From positions 1 to 31,861 of the forward strand of contig CANASS010000024.1 of the NCBI GenBank assembly GCA_947364395.1: 31,861 nucleotides of DNA, read 5' to 3'. Made by a program: the position numbers and the translations under genes. Source of the stretch: an uncultured bacterium. GTDB lineage: Bacteria > Bacillota > Clostridia > Oscillospirales > Oscillospiraceae. Shown piece after piece: positions 8,488 through 16,745 of the stretch (its first letter is position 1; each line of letters opens with the position of its first letter). The notes below the pieces were generated by a model. The model was not told the origin of the DNA and did no database searches. It saw only the letters and a list, made by a program, of their open reading frames with translations.

Positions 8488-8516
8488 AGGACAAGGAGGC
8501 CGTCGTCGGGTATACT
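8488..8516 (+). promoter_or_regulatory. Promoter of the AraC-type gene
   Basis: A weak -35 AGGACA (8488-8493), a 17-base spacer and TATACT (8511-8516). The start codon follows after AAAAGGAG. Confidence 0.45.
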
Positions 8517-8553
8517 ATGGTCAGTTACGTAACGAAAAAAAGGAGCGAGGCAC

Positions 8554-9393
8554 ATGGAATGGATCGACCGTCTCAACCGGGCCGTGGAATACCTGGAGGA
8601 GCGCCTGGAGGACCCCAAGCTGGAGGAAGCGGCCAAAATCGCCTGCTGTTCCCCCTACCACTTTCAGAGGATGTTTTCCCTGCTGGCCGGCACGCCGCTG
8701 TCGGAGTACATCCGCCGCCGAAAAATGTCCCGGGCAGCGGCGGACCTGCAAAACGGAGACAAAATCATGGATGTGGCCTTAAAGTACGGCTACAGCTCGC
8801 CCACCGCCTTCAACCGGGCCTTTCAGACGGTCCACGGCCTGCCGCCCTCGGCGGCCAAAACGCCGGGGACGGCGCTGAAAAGCTATCCGCCCCTGCGCTT
8901 CGCCATCACAGTACAAGGAGTGGAAGAAATGGAGTATCGAATTGAGAAAAGGGACGCGTTCCGGATCGTGGGCGTGTCCGCGCCGCTGACGAAGGACATA
9001 GAGGAAAACTTTCAGCAGGTGCCCCAGCTCTGGGCCCGGGCGGCGGCGGACGGCACCATCCCCCGGCTGGCCGGACTGATGGACGGAGAGCCCAAGGGGC
9101 TGCTGGGGGTGTGCGACGGGCTGGAGAGCTCCCGGTATTATATCGCCGCGGCCTCCTCCGCCCCGGCGGCGGAGGGACTGGAGGAGTACACCGTCCCCGC
9201 CTTCACCTGGGCCGTGTTCCCCGGCACAGGGGAGGGTCCCGCTTCCATCCAGGCCCTGGAGCGCCGGGTGGTCGCCGAGTGGCTGCCCACCTCGGGCTAT
9301 GAATACGCCGAAGGGCCGGACGTGGAGGTCTATCTGGGCCCCGGCTGTACCAAGTTCGAGGTATGGATTCCCGTGGTCAAGGCAAAAGGCTGA
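8554..9393 (+). CDS. AraC-family regulator with GyrI-like effector-binding domain
   Basis: A 279-residue protein. The N-terminal two-HTH AraC domain covers about residues 8-107 (ACCSPYHFQRMFS; then YGYSSPTAFNRAFQTVHG). The C-terminal GyrI/SOUL-type domain (about 125-279) opens with YRIEKRDAFRIVGVS and ends with FEVWIPV, typical of effector-binding domains that sense hydrophobic or cationic compounds (Rob/BmrR-like). AAAAGGAG lies before the start at 8554. There is no obvious target gene beside it; the following genes are convergent and separated by a bidirectional terminator. The ligand is unknown. Confidence 0.9.
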   Translation: MEWIDRLNRAVEYLEERLEDPKLEEAAKIACCSPYHFQRMFSLLAGTPLSEYIRRRKMSRAAADLQNGDKIMDVALKYGYSSPTAFNRAFQTVHGLPPSAAKTPGTALKSYPPLRFAITVQGVEEMEYRIEKRDAFRIVGVSAPLTKDIEENFQQVPQLWARAAADGTIPRLAGLMDGEPKGLLGVCDGLESSRYYIAAASSAPAAEGLEEYTVPAFTWAVFPGTGEGPASIQALERRVVAEWLPTSGYEYAEGPDVEVYLGPGCTKFEVWIPVVKAKG

Positions 9394-9430
9394 AAAAAGC
9401 CCGCACGGTATTAACCGTGCGGGCTTTTTT
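9393..9430. terminator. Bidirectional rho-independent terminator
   Basis: The perfect stem AAGCCCGCACGGT / ACCGTGCGGGCTT is flanked by an A-run and a T-run. It ends both the AraC-type gene and the convergent CoA-transferase gene. Confidence 0.93.
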
Positions 9431-9447
9431 GCGTTGAATTAAGTAGT

Positions 9448-10788
9448 TTACCGCTTATTGCTGGAGCGCCAAATGCCCATTTTACCGGCTTCGGCGATCA
9501 GGTCCTCCCGGAAGTCCGGGTGGGCGATGTTGATGATGCCCGCCGCCCGCTCCCAGGTGGACAGGCCCTTGAGGTTGACCATGCCGTACTCCGTCACCAG
9601 GTACTGCACGCAGGACCGGGGATCGGTGGCGATGGAACCACGGGTCAGCGTGGGCACGATGCGGCTCTTGACGGACCCGTCCTTGCCGGTGACGGTGGAG
9701 GACAGGCAGATAAAGCTCTTTCCGCCGTTGGAGAGATACGCGCCCATGACGAAGTCCAGCTGGCCGCCGGTGCCGGAGATGTGCTTCAGACCCGCCGACT
9801 CCGCGTTCACCTGGCCGAAGAGGTCCAGGTCAATGGCGTTGTTGATGGAGATGAAGTTGTCCAGCTGGGCCAGCACCCGCACGTCGTTGGTGTAGTCCAC
9901 CGGGGCGGCCATCACGTCCGGGTTGCGGTCCACGTAGTCGTAGAGCTTCTGTGTGCCCGCCGCGAAGGCGTACACCTGACGGCCCTTGTCCAGATTCTTG
10001 CGCCTGCCGGTGATCTTGCCCGCCAGGGCGATGTCCACAAAGCCGTCCACATACATCTCGGTGTGGACGCCCAGGTCCTTCAAATCGGACTGGGCGATCA
10101 TGGAGCCAACGGCGTTGGGCATACCGCCGATGCCCAGCTGGAGGCAGGCCCCGTTGGGAATCTCGGGGACAATCAGGTTGGCCACCGCCTTGTCCACCTC
10201 AGAGGGCTCGCCGCCCCCGCCTAGCTGGGCAATGGGGGGATTGCCGCCCTCCACCACGAAATCCACGTCCTTGATGTTGATCTCGCTGCCGGTGAGGCCG
10301 TACACCCAGGGCATGTTCTGGTTGACCTCCACGATGATGGTCTTGGCCTTGTCCAGCATGTCCGCCAGGTGAGAGGCGGCCAGGGCATAGCTGAAGTTGC
10401 CGTGGGCGTCCATGGAGGCGACCTGAATCATGGCCACGTCCACCTCCACGTTGTCCCGGTAATACCGGGGCAGCTCGGAGTAGCGGATGGGGGCAAAGAA
10501 CCCCATGCCCTTGGCCATGATCTTGCGGTCCACCCCGGAACAGTGCCATGCGTTCCAGGTGAAGTGCTCGCCCGCGTCCTCGGCCTTGCAGATCTCGGGC
10601 ATCCACATGGTGACGCCGCCGCGGACCTTCACATCGTACAGCTCGTCCTTACGGGCGGCCAGGGCCGCGTCCAGGGCCACGGGGTGGTTGGTGCACCAGC
10701 CGTAATCCACCCAGTCGCCGGACTTGACTGCCTTCACCGCCTCCCCGGCGGTGGTGAGCTTCTCTTTGTAAAGCGCCTGGTAGTCCAT
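9448..10788 (-). CDS. but: Butyryl-CoA:acetate CoA-transferase (acetyl-CoA hydrolase/transferase family)
   Basis: Catalyses transfer of CoA from butyryl-CoA (or a related acyl-CoA such as 4-hydroxybutyryl-CoA) to acetate, the last step of butyrate formation in many gut clostridia. The 446-residue length is typical of the But/4Hbt group. The probable catalytic Glu is E244 in VHTEMYVDG, and the glycine-rich GTGGQLDFVMGA motif is the one used to recognise But. It begins 15 bases after the thiolase stop, with AGGGG before the start, so the two form an operon. The crotonase, 3-hydroxybutyryl-CoA dehydrogenase and butyryl-CoA dehydrogenase genes are not in the window. The exact acyl substrate is not certain from sequence alone. 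Confidence 0.85.
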   Translation of the reverse strand: MDYQALYKEKLTTAGEAVKAVKSGDWVDYGWCTNHPVALDAALAARKDELYDVKVRGGVTMWMPEICKAEDAGEHFTWNAWHCSGVDRKIMAKGMGFFAPIRYSELPRYYRDNVEVDVAMIQVASMDAHGNFSYALAASHLADMLDKAKTIIVEVNQNMPWVYGLTGSEINIKDVDFVVEGGNPPIAQLGGGGEPSEVDKAVANLIVPEIPNGACLQLGIGGMPNAVGSMIAQSDLKDLGVHTEMYVDGFVDIALAGKITGRRKNLDKGRQVYAFAAGTQKLYDYVDRNPDVMAAPVDYTNDVRVLAQLDNFISINNAIDLDLFGQVNAESAGLKHISGTGGQLDFVMGAYLSNGGKSFICLSSTVTGKDGSVKSRIVPTLTRGSIATDPRSCVQYLVTEYGMVNLKGLSTWERAAGIINIAHPDFREDLIAEAGKMGIWRSSNKR

Positions 10789-10803
10789 ATCAGACCCCTA
10801 TGT

Positions 10804-12063
10804 TCAGCACTTCTCGAAGATGGTGGCGACGCCCATGCCGCCGCCGATGCACAGGGTGGCCAGGCCCATCTTGGCCTCGGGCCGCTTCTGCATCTCGTGG
10901 AGCAGGGTGACGATGATACGTGCGCCGGAAGCGCCCACGGGGTGGCCGATGGAGATGGCGCCGCCGTTGACGTTGACCTTGCTCATGTCGAAGTCCAGCT
11001 CGCGGGCCACGGCGATGGACTGGGCGGCAAAGGCCTCGTTGGCCTCCACCAGGTCGATGTCCTTGATGGTCAGGCTGGCCTTAGCCATGGCGTCCCGGGA
11101 GGCGGGCACGGGGCCCACGCCCATGATCTTGGGGTCCACGCCGCCGTGGCCCCAGCTGACCAGCTTGGCCATGGGCTTCAGGCCGTACTTCTCCACGGCC
11201 TCGCCGGAGGCCAGCACGATGGCGGCCGCGCCGTCGTTGATGCCGGAGGCGTTGGCGGCGGTGACGCGCTGGACGTGCTTCTTGGCGTCGGCCTCGTGAA
11301 CCTGGGTCAGCTCAAAGGTGTGGACGACCTCGTCCTCAACGCCCTCGGGACCCACGGGGAACGCGCCGCGCAGCTTGGCGATGCCCTCGGCGGTGACGCC
11401 CGCCTTGGGGAACTCGTCCACCTTGAACTCCACCATTTCCTTCTTCTTCTTAATCATCACGGGGACGATCTCGTCGTCAAACCTGCCCGCCTTCTGGGCG
11501 GCCTCGGTCTTCTGCTGGGAAGAGGCGGCGAAAGCGTCCAGCTCCTCCCGGGTGATGCCCCAGATGTCGCAGATGTTCTCGGCGGTGGTGCCCATGTGGT
11601 AGTTGTTGTAGGCGTCCCACAGGCCGTCCTTAATCATGGTGTCCACCAGCTTCTTATCGCCCATGCGGGCGCCCCAGCGGGCGTCCATGGAGGCAAAGGG
11701 GGCCGCGCTCATGTTCTCGGTGCCGCCGCAGACCACGATCTCCGCATCGCCGGAGCGGATGGCCCGGCCGGCCTCAATGACGGACTTCATGCCGGAGCCG
11801 CACACCATGCCCACGGTGTAGGCGGGGACGCTGAAGGGCACGCCGGCCTTGATGGCCACCTGGCGGGCGGGGTTCTGGCCCTGGGCGGCGGTCAGGATGC
11901 AGCCGAACATGACCTCGTCCACCTGCTCGGGCTTCACGTTGGCCCGGTTCAGGGCCTCCTTGACCACGGCGGCGCCCAGGTCGGTGGCGGGAACGTCCTT
12001 CAGGCTTCCGCCGAAGGAGCCCACAGCGGTACGGCAGCAGCTGACCACATACAAATCTTTCAT
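10804..12063 (-). CDS. thlA: Acetyl-CoA acetyltransferase (thiolase)
   Basis: Condenses two acetyl-CoA to acetoacetyl-CoA, the entry to butyrate synthesis. Catalytic residues are visible: C88 in VCGSGMKS, His near 374 in IGHPVGASGAR, and C405 in CIGGGMG. At 419 residues it is about 25 longer than usual thiolases; the extra segment (about 260-285) lies just before the conserved NASGINDGAA and is rich in charged residues. GGAGG precedes the start at 12063. It is first gene of the operon with the CoA-transferase, under a promoter with tandem palindromes. Confidence 0.92.
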   Translation of the reverse strand: MKDLYVVSCCRTAVGSFGGSLKDVPATDLGAAVVKEALNRANVKPEQVDEVMFGCILTAAQGQNPARQVAIKAGVPFSVPAYTVGMVCGSGMKSVIEAGRAIRSGDAEIVVCGGTENMSAAPFASMDARWGARMGDKKLVDTMIKDGLWDAYNNYHMGTTAENICDIWGITREELDAFAASSQQKTEAAQKAGRFDDEIVPVMIKKKKEMVEFKVDEFPKAGVTAEGIAKLRGAFPVGPEGVEDEVVHTFELTQVHEADAKKHVQRVTAANASGINDGAAAIVLASGEAVEKYGLKPMAKLVSWGHGGVDPKIMGVGPVPASRDAMAKASLTIKDIDLVEANEAFAAQSIAVARELDFDMSKVNVNGGAISIGHPVGASGARIIVTLLHEMQKRPEAKMGLATLCIGGGMGVATIFEKC

Positions 12064-12107
12064 GGGAATCGACCTCCAAAATAAATTATTTGTTGGACCC
12101 TATGTTC

Positions 12108-12148
12108 GTTAGAATTCTGACATTGTTAGAATTCTGACTATCATTATA
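12108..12148 (-). promoter_or_regulatory. Butyrate-operon promoter with tandem palindromic operators
   Basis: On the minus strand the -10 box is TATAAT (12143-12148), with a weak TTG-containing -35 about 16-17 bases upstream. Immediately downstream are two copies of the near-palindrome GTCAGAATTCTAAC (12125-12138 and 12108-12121), 17 bases apart, overlapping the expected start site. This layout fits a dimeric repressor binding two adjacent sites. It is not the TTGTTAA-type Rex box. The regulator is unknown. Confidence 0.75.
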
Positions 12149-12201
12149 GCAGGTGGGACCAAAAATGCAACAGGTAATCAGCCTTTTTCACCGATTTTTT
12201 A

Positions 12202-12452
12202 GGGGTCTGCCTTTTTTCTTTGGAAAGAAAAAAGGCAGCGAAAAAAGAAACTTTTAGACTTCTATCAGATAATTATTGCTGTTTTTAGAAACTGAAGTAA
12301 AGCAAGTCAATTTTGAGTTTTAATAAAATTCTATTTTTTGGATAAGCGCCGGCTTCACGGTCGAGCGGCGCCTTTACGGAGCCAGCTCCGTTCGTAACGG
12401 TTCAAAGGTTCTTTTTGGTTCTTTTTCTTTCAAGAAAAAGAACGGCCTGGAC
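12202..12452. repeat. REPIN/MITE-like inverted-repeat element, copy 2
   Basis: Arm B (12202-12266, plus) and arm A (12391-12452, minus) match the arms of the element at 92-352, but the order is reversed relative to the plus strand. The arm hairpins and the AAAGAA..CTTTTAGA / AAAAAGAACCTTTGA tails are conserved. The AT-rich spacer is largely different apart from a short GC-rich patch. Arm A abuts the stop of the cation ATPase gene. This fills most of the 390-base gap between the ATPase and thiolase genes; no coding sequence is visible in it. Confidence 0.75.
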
Positions 12453-12453
12453 C

Positions 12454-15072
12454 TTACCGGGCGCGGCGCAGGGCCTTTTCGATTTCGCAGATGACCAGCG
12501 GGGTGAGGGACAGCCCCAGCACCACCAGCCACTCCACCGGGTTCAGCGTGCAGACCTGGAACACGCTTTGCAGCGGGGGGATGAGGAGCACCGACAATTG
12601 CAGGGCCATGCCCACCAGGAACGCCTTGTTCATGGCCGGGTTGGAGGTGAGGCCGATGTGGGCGATGGACTGGGTCTCGCTGCGCACGTCGAAGGCGTGG
12701 AAGAGCTGGCAGAAGGTGAGGGTGGCGAAGGCCATGGTGTTGGCGGTGGCGTCGGCCAGACTGGGATCGCTGAGCACATACTCCCCCAGCCAGTAGGCCC
12801 CCAGGGTGAGCAGGCCCACCATCAGCCCCTGCCAGGCCAGCCGGATGGAAAATCCCTTGGTAAACAGGGGCTCCGAGGCGGACCGGGGCTTTTCTTCCAT
12901 GACGGAGGGCTCCACCGGCTCCATGCCCAGGGCCAGGGCGGGGAGGGAGTCCGTCACCAGATTCAGCCACAGCAGTTGGACCGCTACCAGAGGGGGCTGG
13001 TGGAAGTTGAACAGGGTGGCCAGAAACAGGGTGACGATCTCCCCGATGTTGCAGGACAGCAGGTAGTGGATGGCCTTTTTGATGTTGGAGTAGATACCCC
13101 GGCCCTGCTCCACCGCCTTGACGATGGTGGCGAAGTTGTCGTCGGTGAGGATCATGTCCGCCGCGCCCTTGGCCACGTCGGTGCCGGTGATACCCATGGC
13201 GCAGCCGATGTCGGCCACCTTCAGGGCGGGGGCATCGTTGACCCCGTCGCCGGTCATGGCCACCACCATGCCCTTTTTCTGCCAGGCCTTGACGATGCGC
13301 ATTTTGTGCTCCGGGGACACCCGGGCGTAGACGGCGAATTTGTCCACGTCCTGCTCCAGCAGCTCCTGGGGCATGAAGTCCAGGTCCTCCCCGGTGATGG
13401 CCAGGTCCCCGGGCCGGAAGATGTCCAGCTCCTTGGCGATGGCCACGGCCGTCAGCTTGTGGTCGCCGGTAATCATCACCGGGCGTATGCCGGCGCTGTA
13501 GCACTCCGCCACGGCGTCCTTGACCTCCAGCCGGGGCGGGTCGATCATGCCCACCAGCCCCACAAAGGTGAGGCCGGTCTCAAGTTCTTCGCTGTCAGGC
13601 TCTCCGGCGGGTAATTTTTCGATGTCTTTATACCCGCAGGCAAGGACCCGCAGGGCCTGTTCCGCCATGGAGGCGTTGGCAGCCTCCGCGTCCCGGGCCA
13701 GGGAGGCGGTGAGGGGGGCAGCGGTCCCGGCCAAAATGTGGGTGCACCGGGAGAGAAGCACATCCGGGGCCCCCTTCACCATCACCCGGTATCCGCCCGG
13801 GTGGCCGGGCAGGGGGTGGACGGTGCTCATCAGCTTCCGGTCGGAGTCAAAGGGCAGCTCGGACACCCGGGGCATCTCCCGCTCCAGGGCGTTCTTGTCC
13901 AGGCCGTCCAGCAGGGCGGCGTCCACAAAGGCGGTCTCGGTGGGGTCCCCGGTGGTCTTGCCGCCGGGGTGCAGGACGGTGTCGTTGCACAGCGCGCCGA
14001 TGGTCAGCGCCTCCCTGCGGTGGCGGTCGCCGGGGGTCCACACCTGCTTGACGGTCATTTTGTTCATGGTGAGGGTGCCCGTCTTGTCCGAGCAGATCAC
14101 CCCGGCGCAGCCCAGGGTCTCCACGGCGGGGAGCTTCTTCACGATGGCGTTGTGCTTTACCATCCGCTGAACCCCCAGGGCCAGCACGATGGTGACGATG
14201 GCGGGCAGGCCCTCCGGGATGGCGGCCACCGCCAGGGATACGGCGGCCATGAGCATTTCCAGCAGGGGCCGGTGGTAGAGCAGGCCCACGCCGAACATGA
14301 CGGCGCACACCGCCAGACAGACAAAGGACAGGGTTTTGGAGATCTCGGCCAGCTTGCGCTGGAGGGGGGTGGAGGCGTCCTCCTCCCCCATGAGCATACC
14401 GGCGATGCGGCCCACCTCGGTGTCCATGCCGGTGCCTGTGACCACGCACACCGCCCTGCCGTTGGTGATGACGGTGGACGAAATCACCATATTGCTCCGG
14501 TCCCCCAGCACGGTTTCGGCGGGGAGGACCTCGTCCGCCTGTTTGTTCACCGGCACGGACTCGCCGGTCATGGCGGACTCGTCCGCCTTCAGGTTGGCGC
14601 ACTCCAGAATCCGGGCGTCGGCGGGTACCAGGTCCCCCGCCTCCAGCACGATGATGTCGCCGGGCACCAGGGCGTCGGTCTCCAGCCGGATCTGCTCTCC
14701 CCCCCGAACCACCTTGGCCAGGGGCGCGGACATCTTTTGCAGGGCCTCCAGGGCCTTTTCCGCGCTGTCCTCCTGGGAGATGGAGATGCAGGCGTTGACC
14801 ACCACAATGACCAGGATGATGACGGCCTCCACCCAGTCCTCCCCGCCGGAGGACAGCAGAGACAGGACGGCGGCGGCCAGAAGCACGATGATCATAGGGT
14901 CCCGAAGCTGGTCCAGGAACCGGGCCCAGAGGGGCTTTTTCGGGGCCCCGGCCAGCTTGTTGGGGCCGTATTTCTCCAGCCGCTCCTGGGCCTGCCGGGG
15001 AGAGAGGCCGGATCGGCCGGAGCCCAGCTCATCCAGCGTCTGGCCGGCGGTCTTGGCGTACCATTGGCTCAT
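12454..15072 (-). CDS. P2-type cation-transporting ATPase, probable Mn2+ (or Ca2+) exporter
   Basis: An 872-residue P-type ATPase with the full domain order. TGES (residues 169-172) marks the actuator, AAIPEGLPA (near 286) helix 4, D329 in DKTGTLT is the phosphorylated Asp, VKGAPD the nucleotide site, and TGDGVNDAP the hinge. Helix 6 reads LLWLNLVTDSLPALALG, with the Asn and Asp that bind Ca2+ in SERCA/PMR1-type pumps. Sequence alone would give 'calcium ATPase', but the leader carries a yybP-ykoY riboswitch, which senses Mn2+ and controls Mn2+ exporters including P-type pumps such as YoaB. Mn2+ efflux is therefore the better prediction. AAAGGAG lies before the start. Stand-alone transcription unit. 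Confidence 0.93.
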   Translation of the reverse strand: MSQWYAKTAGQTLDELGSGRSGLSPRQAQERLEKYGPNKLAGAPKKPLWARFLDQLRDPMIIVLLAAAVLSLLSSGGEDWVEAVIILVIVVVNACISISQEDSAEKALEALQKMSAPLAKVVRGGEQIRLETDALVPGDIIVLEAGDLVPADARILECANLKADESAMTGESVPVNKQADEVLPAETVLGDRSNMVISSTVITNGRAVCVVTGTGMDTEVGRIAGMLMGEEDASTPLQRKLAEISKTLSFVCLAVCAVMFGVGLLYHRPLLEMLMAAVSLAVAAIPEGLPAIVTIVLALGVQRMVKHNAIVKKLPAVETLGCAGVICSDKTGTLTMNKMTVKQVWTPGDRHRREALTIGALCNDTVLHPGGKTTGDPTETAFVDAALLDGLDKNALEREMPRVSELPFDSDRKLMSTVHPLPGHPGGYRVMVKGAPDVLLSRCTHILAGTAAPLTASLARDAEAANASMAEQALRVLACGYKDIEKLPAGEPDSEELETGLTFVGLVGMIDPPRLEVKDAVAECYSAGIRPVMITGDHKLTAVAIAKELDIFRPGDLAITGEDLDFMPQELLEQDVDKFAVYARVSPEHKMRIVKAWQKKGMVVAMTGDGVNDAPALKVADIGCAMGITGTDVAKGAADMILTDDNFATIVKAVEQGRGIYSNIKKAIHYLLSCNIGEIVTLFLATLFNFHQPPLVAVQLLWLNLVTDSLPALALGMEPVEPSVMEEKPRSASEPLFTKGFSIRLAWQGLMVGLLTLGAYWLGEYVLSDPSLADATANTMAFATLTFCQLFHAFDVRSETQSIAHIGLTSNPAMNKAFLVGMALQLSVLLIPPLQSVFQVCTLNPVEWLVVLGLSLTPLVICEIEKALRRAR

Positions 15073-15149
15073 GGTTCAACACTCCTTTTCTTTCCTTCTA
15101 AATATACCGGGTTTTTGGGGTCGAATGATAGGGAAGGGGGACAAGCGTG

Positions 15150-15194
15150 AAATAAAAAAGACCTATCCACAGCGCAGCGCTGTGGATAGGTCTT
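15150..15194 (-). terminator. Riboswitch-controlled intrinsic terminator
   Basis: A perfect 18-base inverted repeat, AAGACCTATCCACAGCGC and its complement with a one-base loop (15158-15194), is followed on the minus strand by TTTTTTAT. Its first strand is the same sequence that closes helix P1 of the riboswitch, so the two structures exclude one another. Confidence 0.9.
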
Positions 15195-15390
15195 ACCGTT
15201 TCATCCGGGACCAGAGATAAAATCTCTTGCTGTTGGCCGCCGTCGCGGCGGCGGCGCCAGGTCCGCCGAACTGTGTTTCCGCCTGCGGCAAAAACTCCGT
15301 TCCCTTCCCTGCCCCGTCTTTCCCCGCAGCGCCTGAAGAACGGCTTTGCGGGGTCCCCAATTGGGTCCGCCGGTTACTCCCCTATCACAT
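15176..15390 (-). promoter_or_regulatory. yybP-ykoY manganese riboswitch
   Basis: The leader starts with TGTGATAGGGGAGTAACC and closes with GGTAAGACCTATCCACA. The conserved GGGGAGTA (L1) and TAAGACC (L3) elements and the closing P1 pairing (ATAGG with CCTAT, flanked by TGTG/CACA with one bulge) are those of the yybP-ykoY class. Intervening GC-rich hairpins make this copy long, at about 210 bases. With Mn2+ bound, P1 is held and the terminator at 15158-15194 cannot form, so the ATPase is expressed; this mechanism is inferred from the family and from the overlap. Confidence 0.85.
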
Positions 15391-15397
15391 TGGGAAG

Positions 15398-15426
15398 ATG
15401 ATACCAGAACAGGAGGCGTCTGTCAA
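15398..15426 (-). promoter_or_regulatory. Promoter of the riboswitch-ATPase transcript
   Basis: Minus-strand TTGACA (15421-15426), exactly 17 bases, then TATCAT (15398-15403). This puts the transcript start near 15391, at the 5' edge of the riboswitch. Confidence 0.85.
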
Positions 15427-15476
15427 GGGGGTGGGCCTGGACAATTTTCGCCCTCCTGTCAAGGGCCCGCCAGGGC

Positions 15477-16664
15477 TCACCCCACGCCGCCGCTCTCCAC
15501 GGGGGCGCTTTCGGCTGGGGCGTTCTGCTCCGACAGCGCCTGCTGGTAAGCCGCCAGCCGGTTATAGAAGTCGATGGCGTTCAGATTGGCCAGCTCGTCG
15601 GAGCGGACAATGTCCGCCTCCTCCATCCACTGTTCCATCTGATCCTCCATGGCGTTCATGCGGAACCCGTCCGCGTACTCGGGGTCGGCCATCTCCTCGG
15701 CGGTGACCTCGGTGGGCAGGCGGAGAATGATGTGGTAGCCGAACTCCGTCTCCACCAGCTCGGACAGCTCCCCCGGCTGGAGGGCGTAGGAAGCCGTCTC
15801 AAAGGCGGACACCATGTCGCCGGGGGCGGCCAGATAGCCGTCGGGGGCGGCCAGGGCCCCGTCCTCCGTGCGCCCGTCCTCGCTGTGCTCGTTCATCAGC
15901 TCGTCGAACTTGGCGGGCAGGTCCGACGCGGCCTTGAGCTGGGCCAGCAGGTCCTCCGCCTGGGCCTTCTTCTCAGCGATCTGGTCCTCGGGCAGGGGCT
16001 GGCGGCTGTCGTCCACCGTTTTGATCAGGATGTGCTTGACCCGGTAGAGGTACTCGTTCAGCTCCTCCTGGCTGGGCGCGTGGGTGACGGCCTCCAGCAC
16101 GTTGTTATAGTAGGTGTTCATGGCAAATACGAACTCGGAGCCCCGGTCGGTGAGGCCCCAGAAGGGGGCGTTGGCGGCCAAATCGGCCTCGTCCATGGCC
16201 TTGCGGATCTCCTCGTTCTGGGCGTCGGTGGGCAGGCAGCCCAGCTCCGCCGCCTTCTGGCGGATCAGGGTGTGGTAGACGGCCAGCTCCACCCCCTGCT
16301 CCATCAGGTCGCCGGCCATCTCCGGCATACTCCCCAGGTCCACGTTGTAGAGGGACATGTACTGCTGGGTGCGCAGGCAGGCCTGGCCCAGCACGTAGAG
16401 GAACTGATCGGCGGGCACCTGGCCGCCGTTGACAGTGAGCAGCACGTCGTCGGGGGACACCCCGGCGGAGAACTCCAGCGCGCCCTGGCTCAGGTCGGCC
16501 ACGATCTCCGGGGAGGCGCTGGGGTCGGGCTGGCCGGAGGCCCCGGCGGAGGGTTCCGCAGAGGGCGCGGGGCTTTCGGAGCCGCCGACGGCGTCGCAGG
16601 CGAACAGGGACAGGGCCATGGCCCCGGACAGCAGCAGGGCCAGAAGTCGTTTCCAATATTTCAT
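15477..16664 (-). CDS. PrsA/SurA-like peptidyl-prolyl isomerase lipoprotein
   Basis: A secreted foldase, probably membrane-anchored outside the cell. The lipoprotein signal runs MKYWKRLLALLLSGAMALSLFAC, with the lipobox Cys near residue 23, and is followed by a Ser/Pro/Ala-rich linker. An N-terminal SurA-like helical region (about 75-230) precedes a parvulin-type (PpiC) domain from YRVKHILIKT to EFGYHIILRL (about 245-335). The tail is acidic and low-complexity. The start at 16664 has GGAG at the best distance; 16667 is an alternative. It follows mfd with its own promoter. Substrates are unknown; helping exported proteins fold is the family role. Confidence 0.88.
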   Translation of the reverse strand: MKYWKRLLALLLSGAMALSLFACDAVGGSESPAPSAEPSAGASGQPDPSASPEIVADLSQGALEFSAGVSPDDVLLTVNGGQVPADQFLYVLGQACLRTQQYMSLYNVDLGSMPEMAGDLMEQGVELAVYHTLIRQKAAELGCLPTDAQNEEIRKAMDEADLAANAPFWGLTDRGSEFVFAMNTYYNNVLEAVTHAPSQEELNEYLYRVKHILIKTVDDSRQPLPEDQIAEKKAQAEDLLAQLKAASDLPAKFDELMNEHSEDGRTEDGALAAPDGYLAAPGDMVSAFETASYALQPGELSELVETEFGYHIILRLPTEVTAEEMADPEYADGFRMNAMEDQMEQWMEEADIVRSDELANLNAIDFYNRLAAYQQALSEQNAPAESAPVESGGVG

Positions 16665-16715
16665 CATATTCTCCAATCCTAGGGAAATTTTTACGGGTAA
16701 AGACCGCTGGGGGGT

Positions 16716-16744
16716 ATTATACATCAGCCGGTCCGGAAATGCAA
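16716..16744 (-). promoter_or_regulatory. Promoter of the foldase lipoprotein gene
   Basis: Minus-strand TTGCAT (16739-16744), a 17-base spacer and TATAAT (16716-16721), immediately after the mfd stop codon. The foldase can thus be made independently of mfd. Confidence 0.75.
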
Positions 16745-16745
16745 A

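Noticed and set aside
12108..12138. Rex (redox) operator on the butyrate promoter
   Set aside because: Rex sites read TTGTTAA-N4-TTAACAA; the palindromes here are GTYAGAATTCTRAC.
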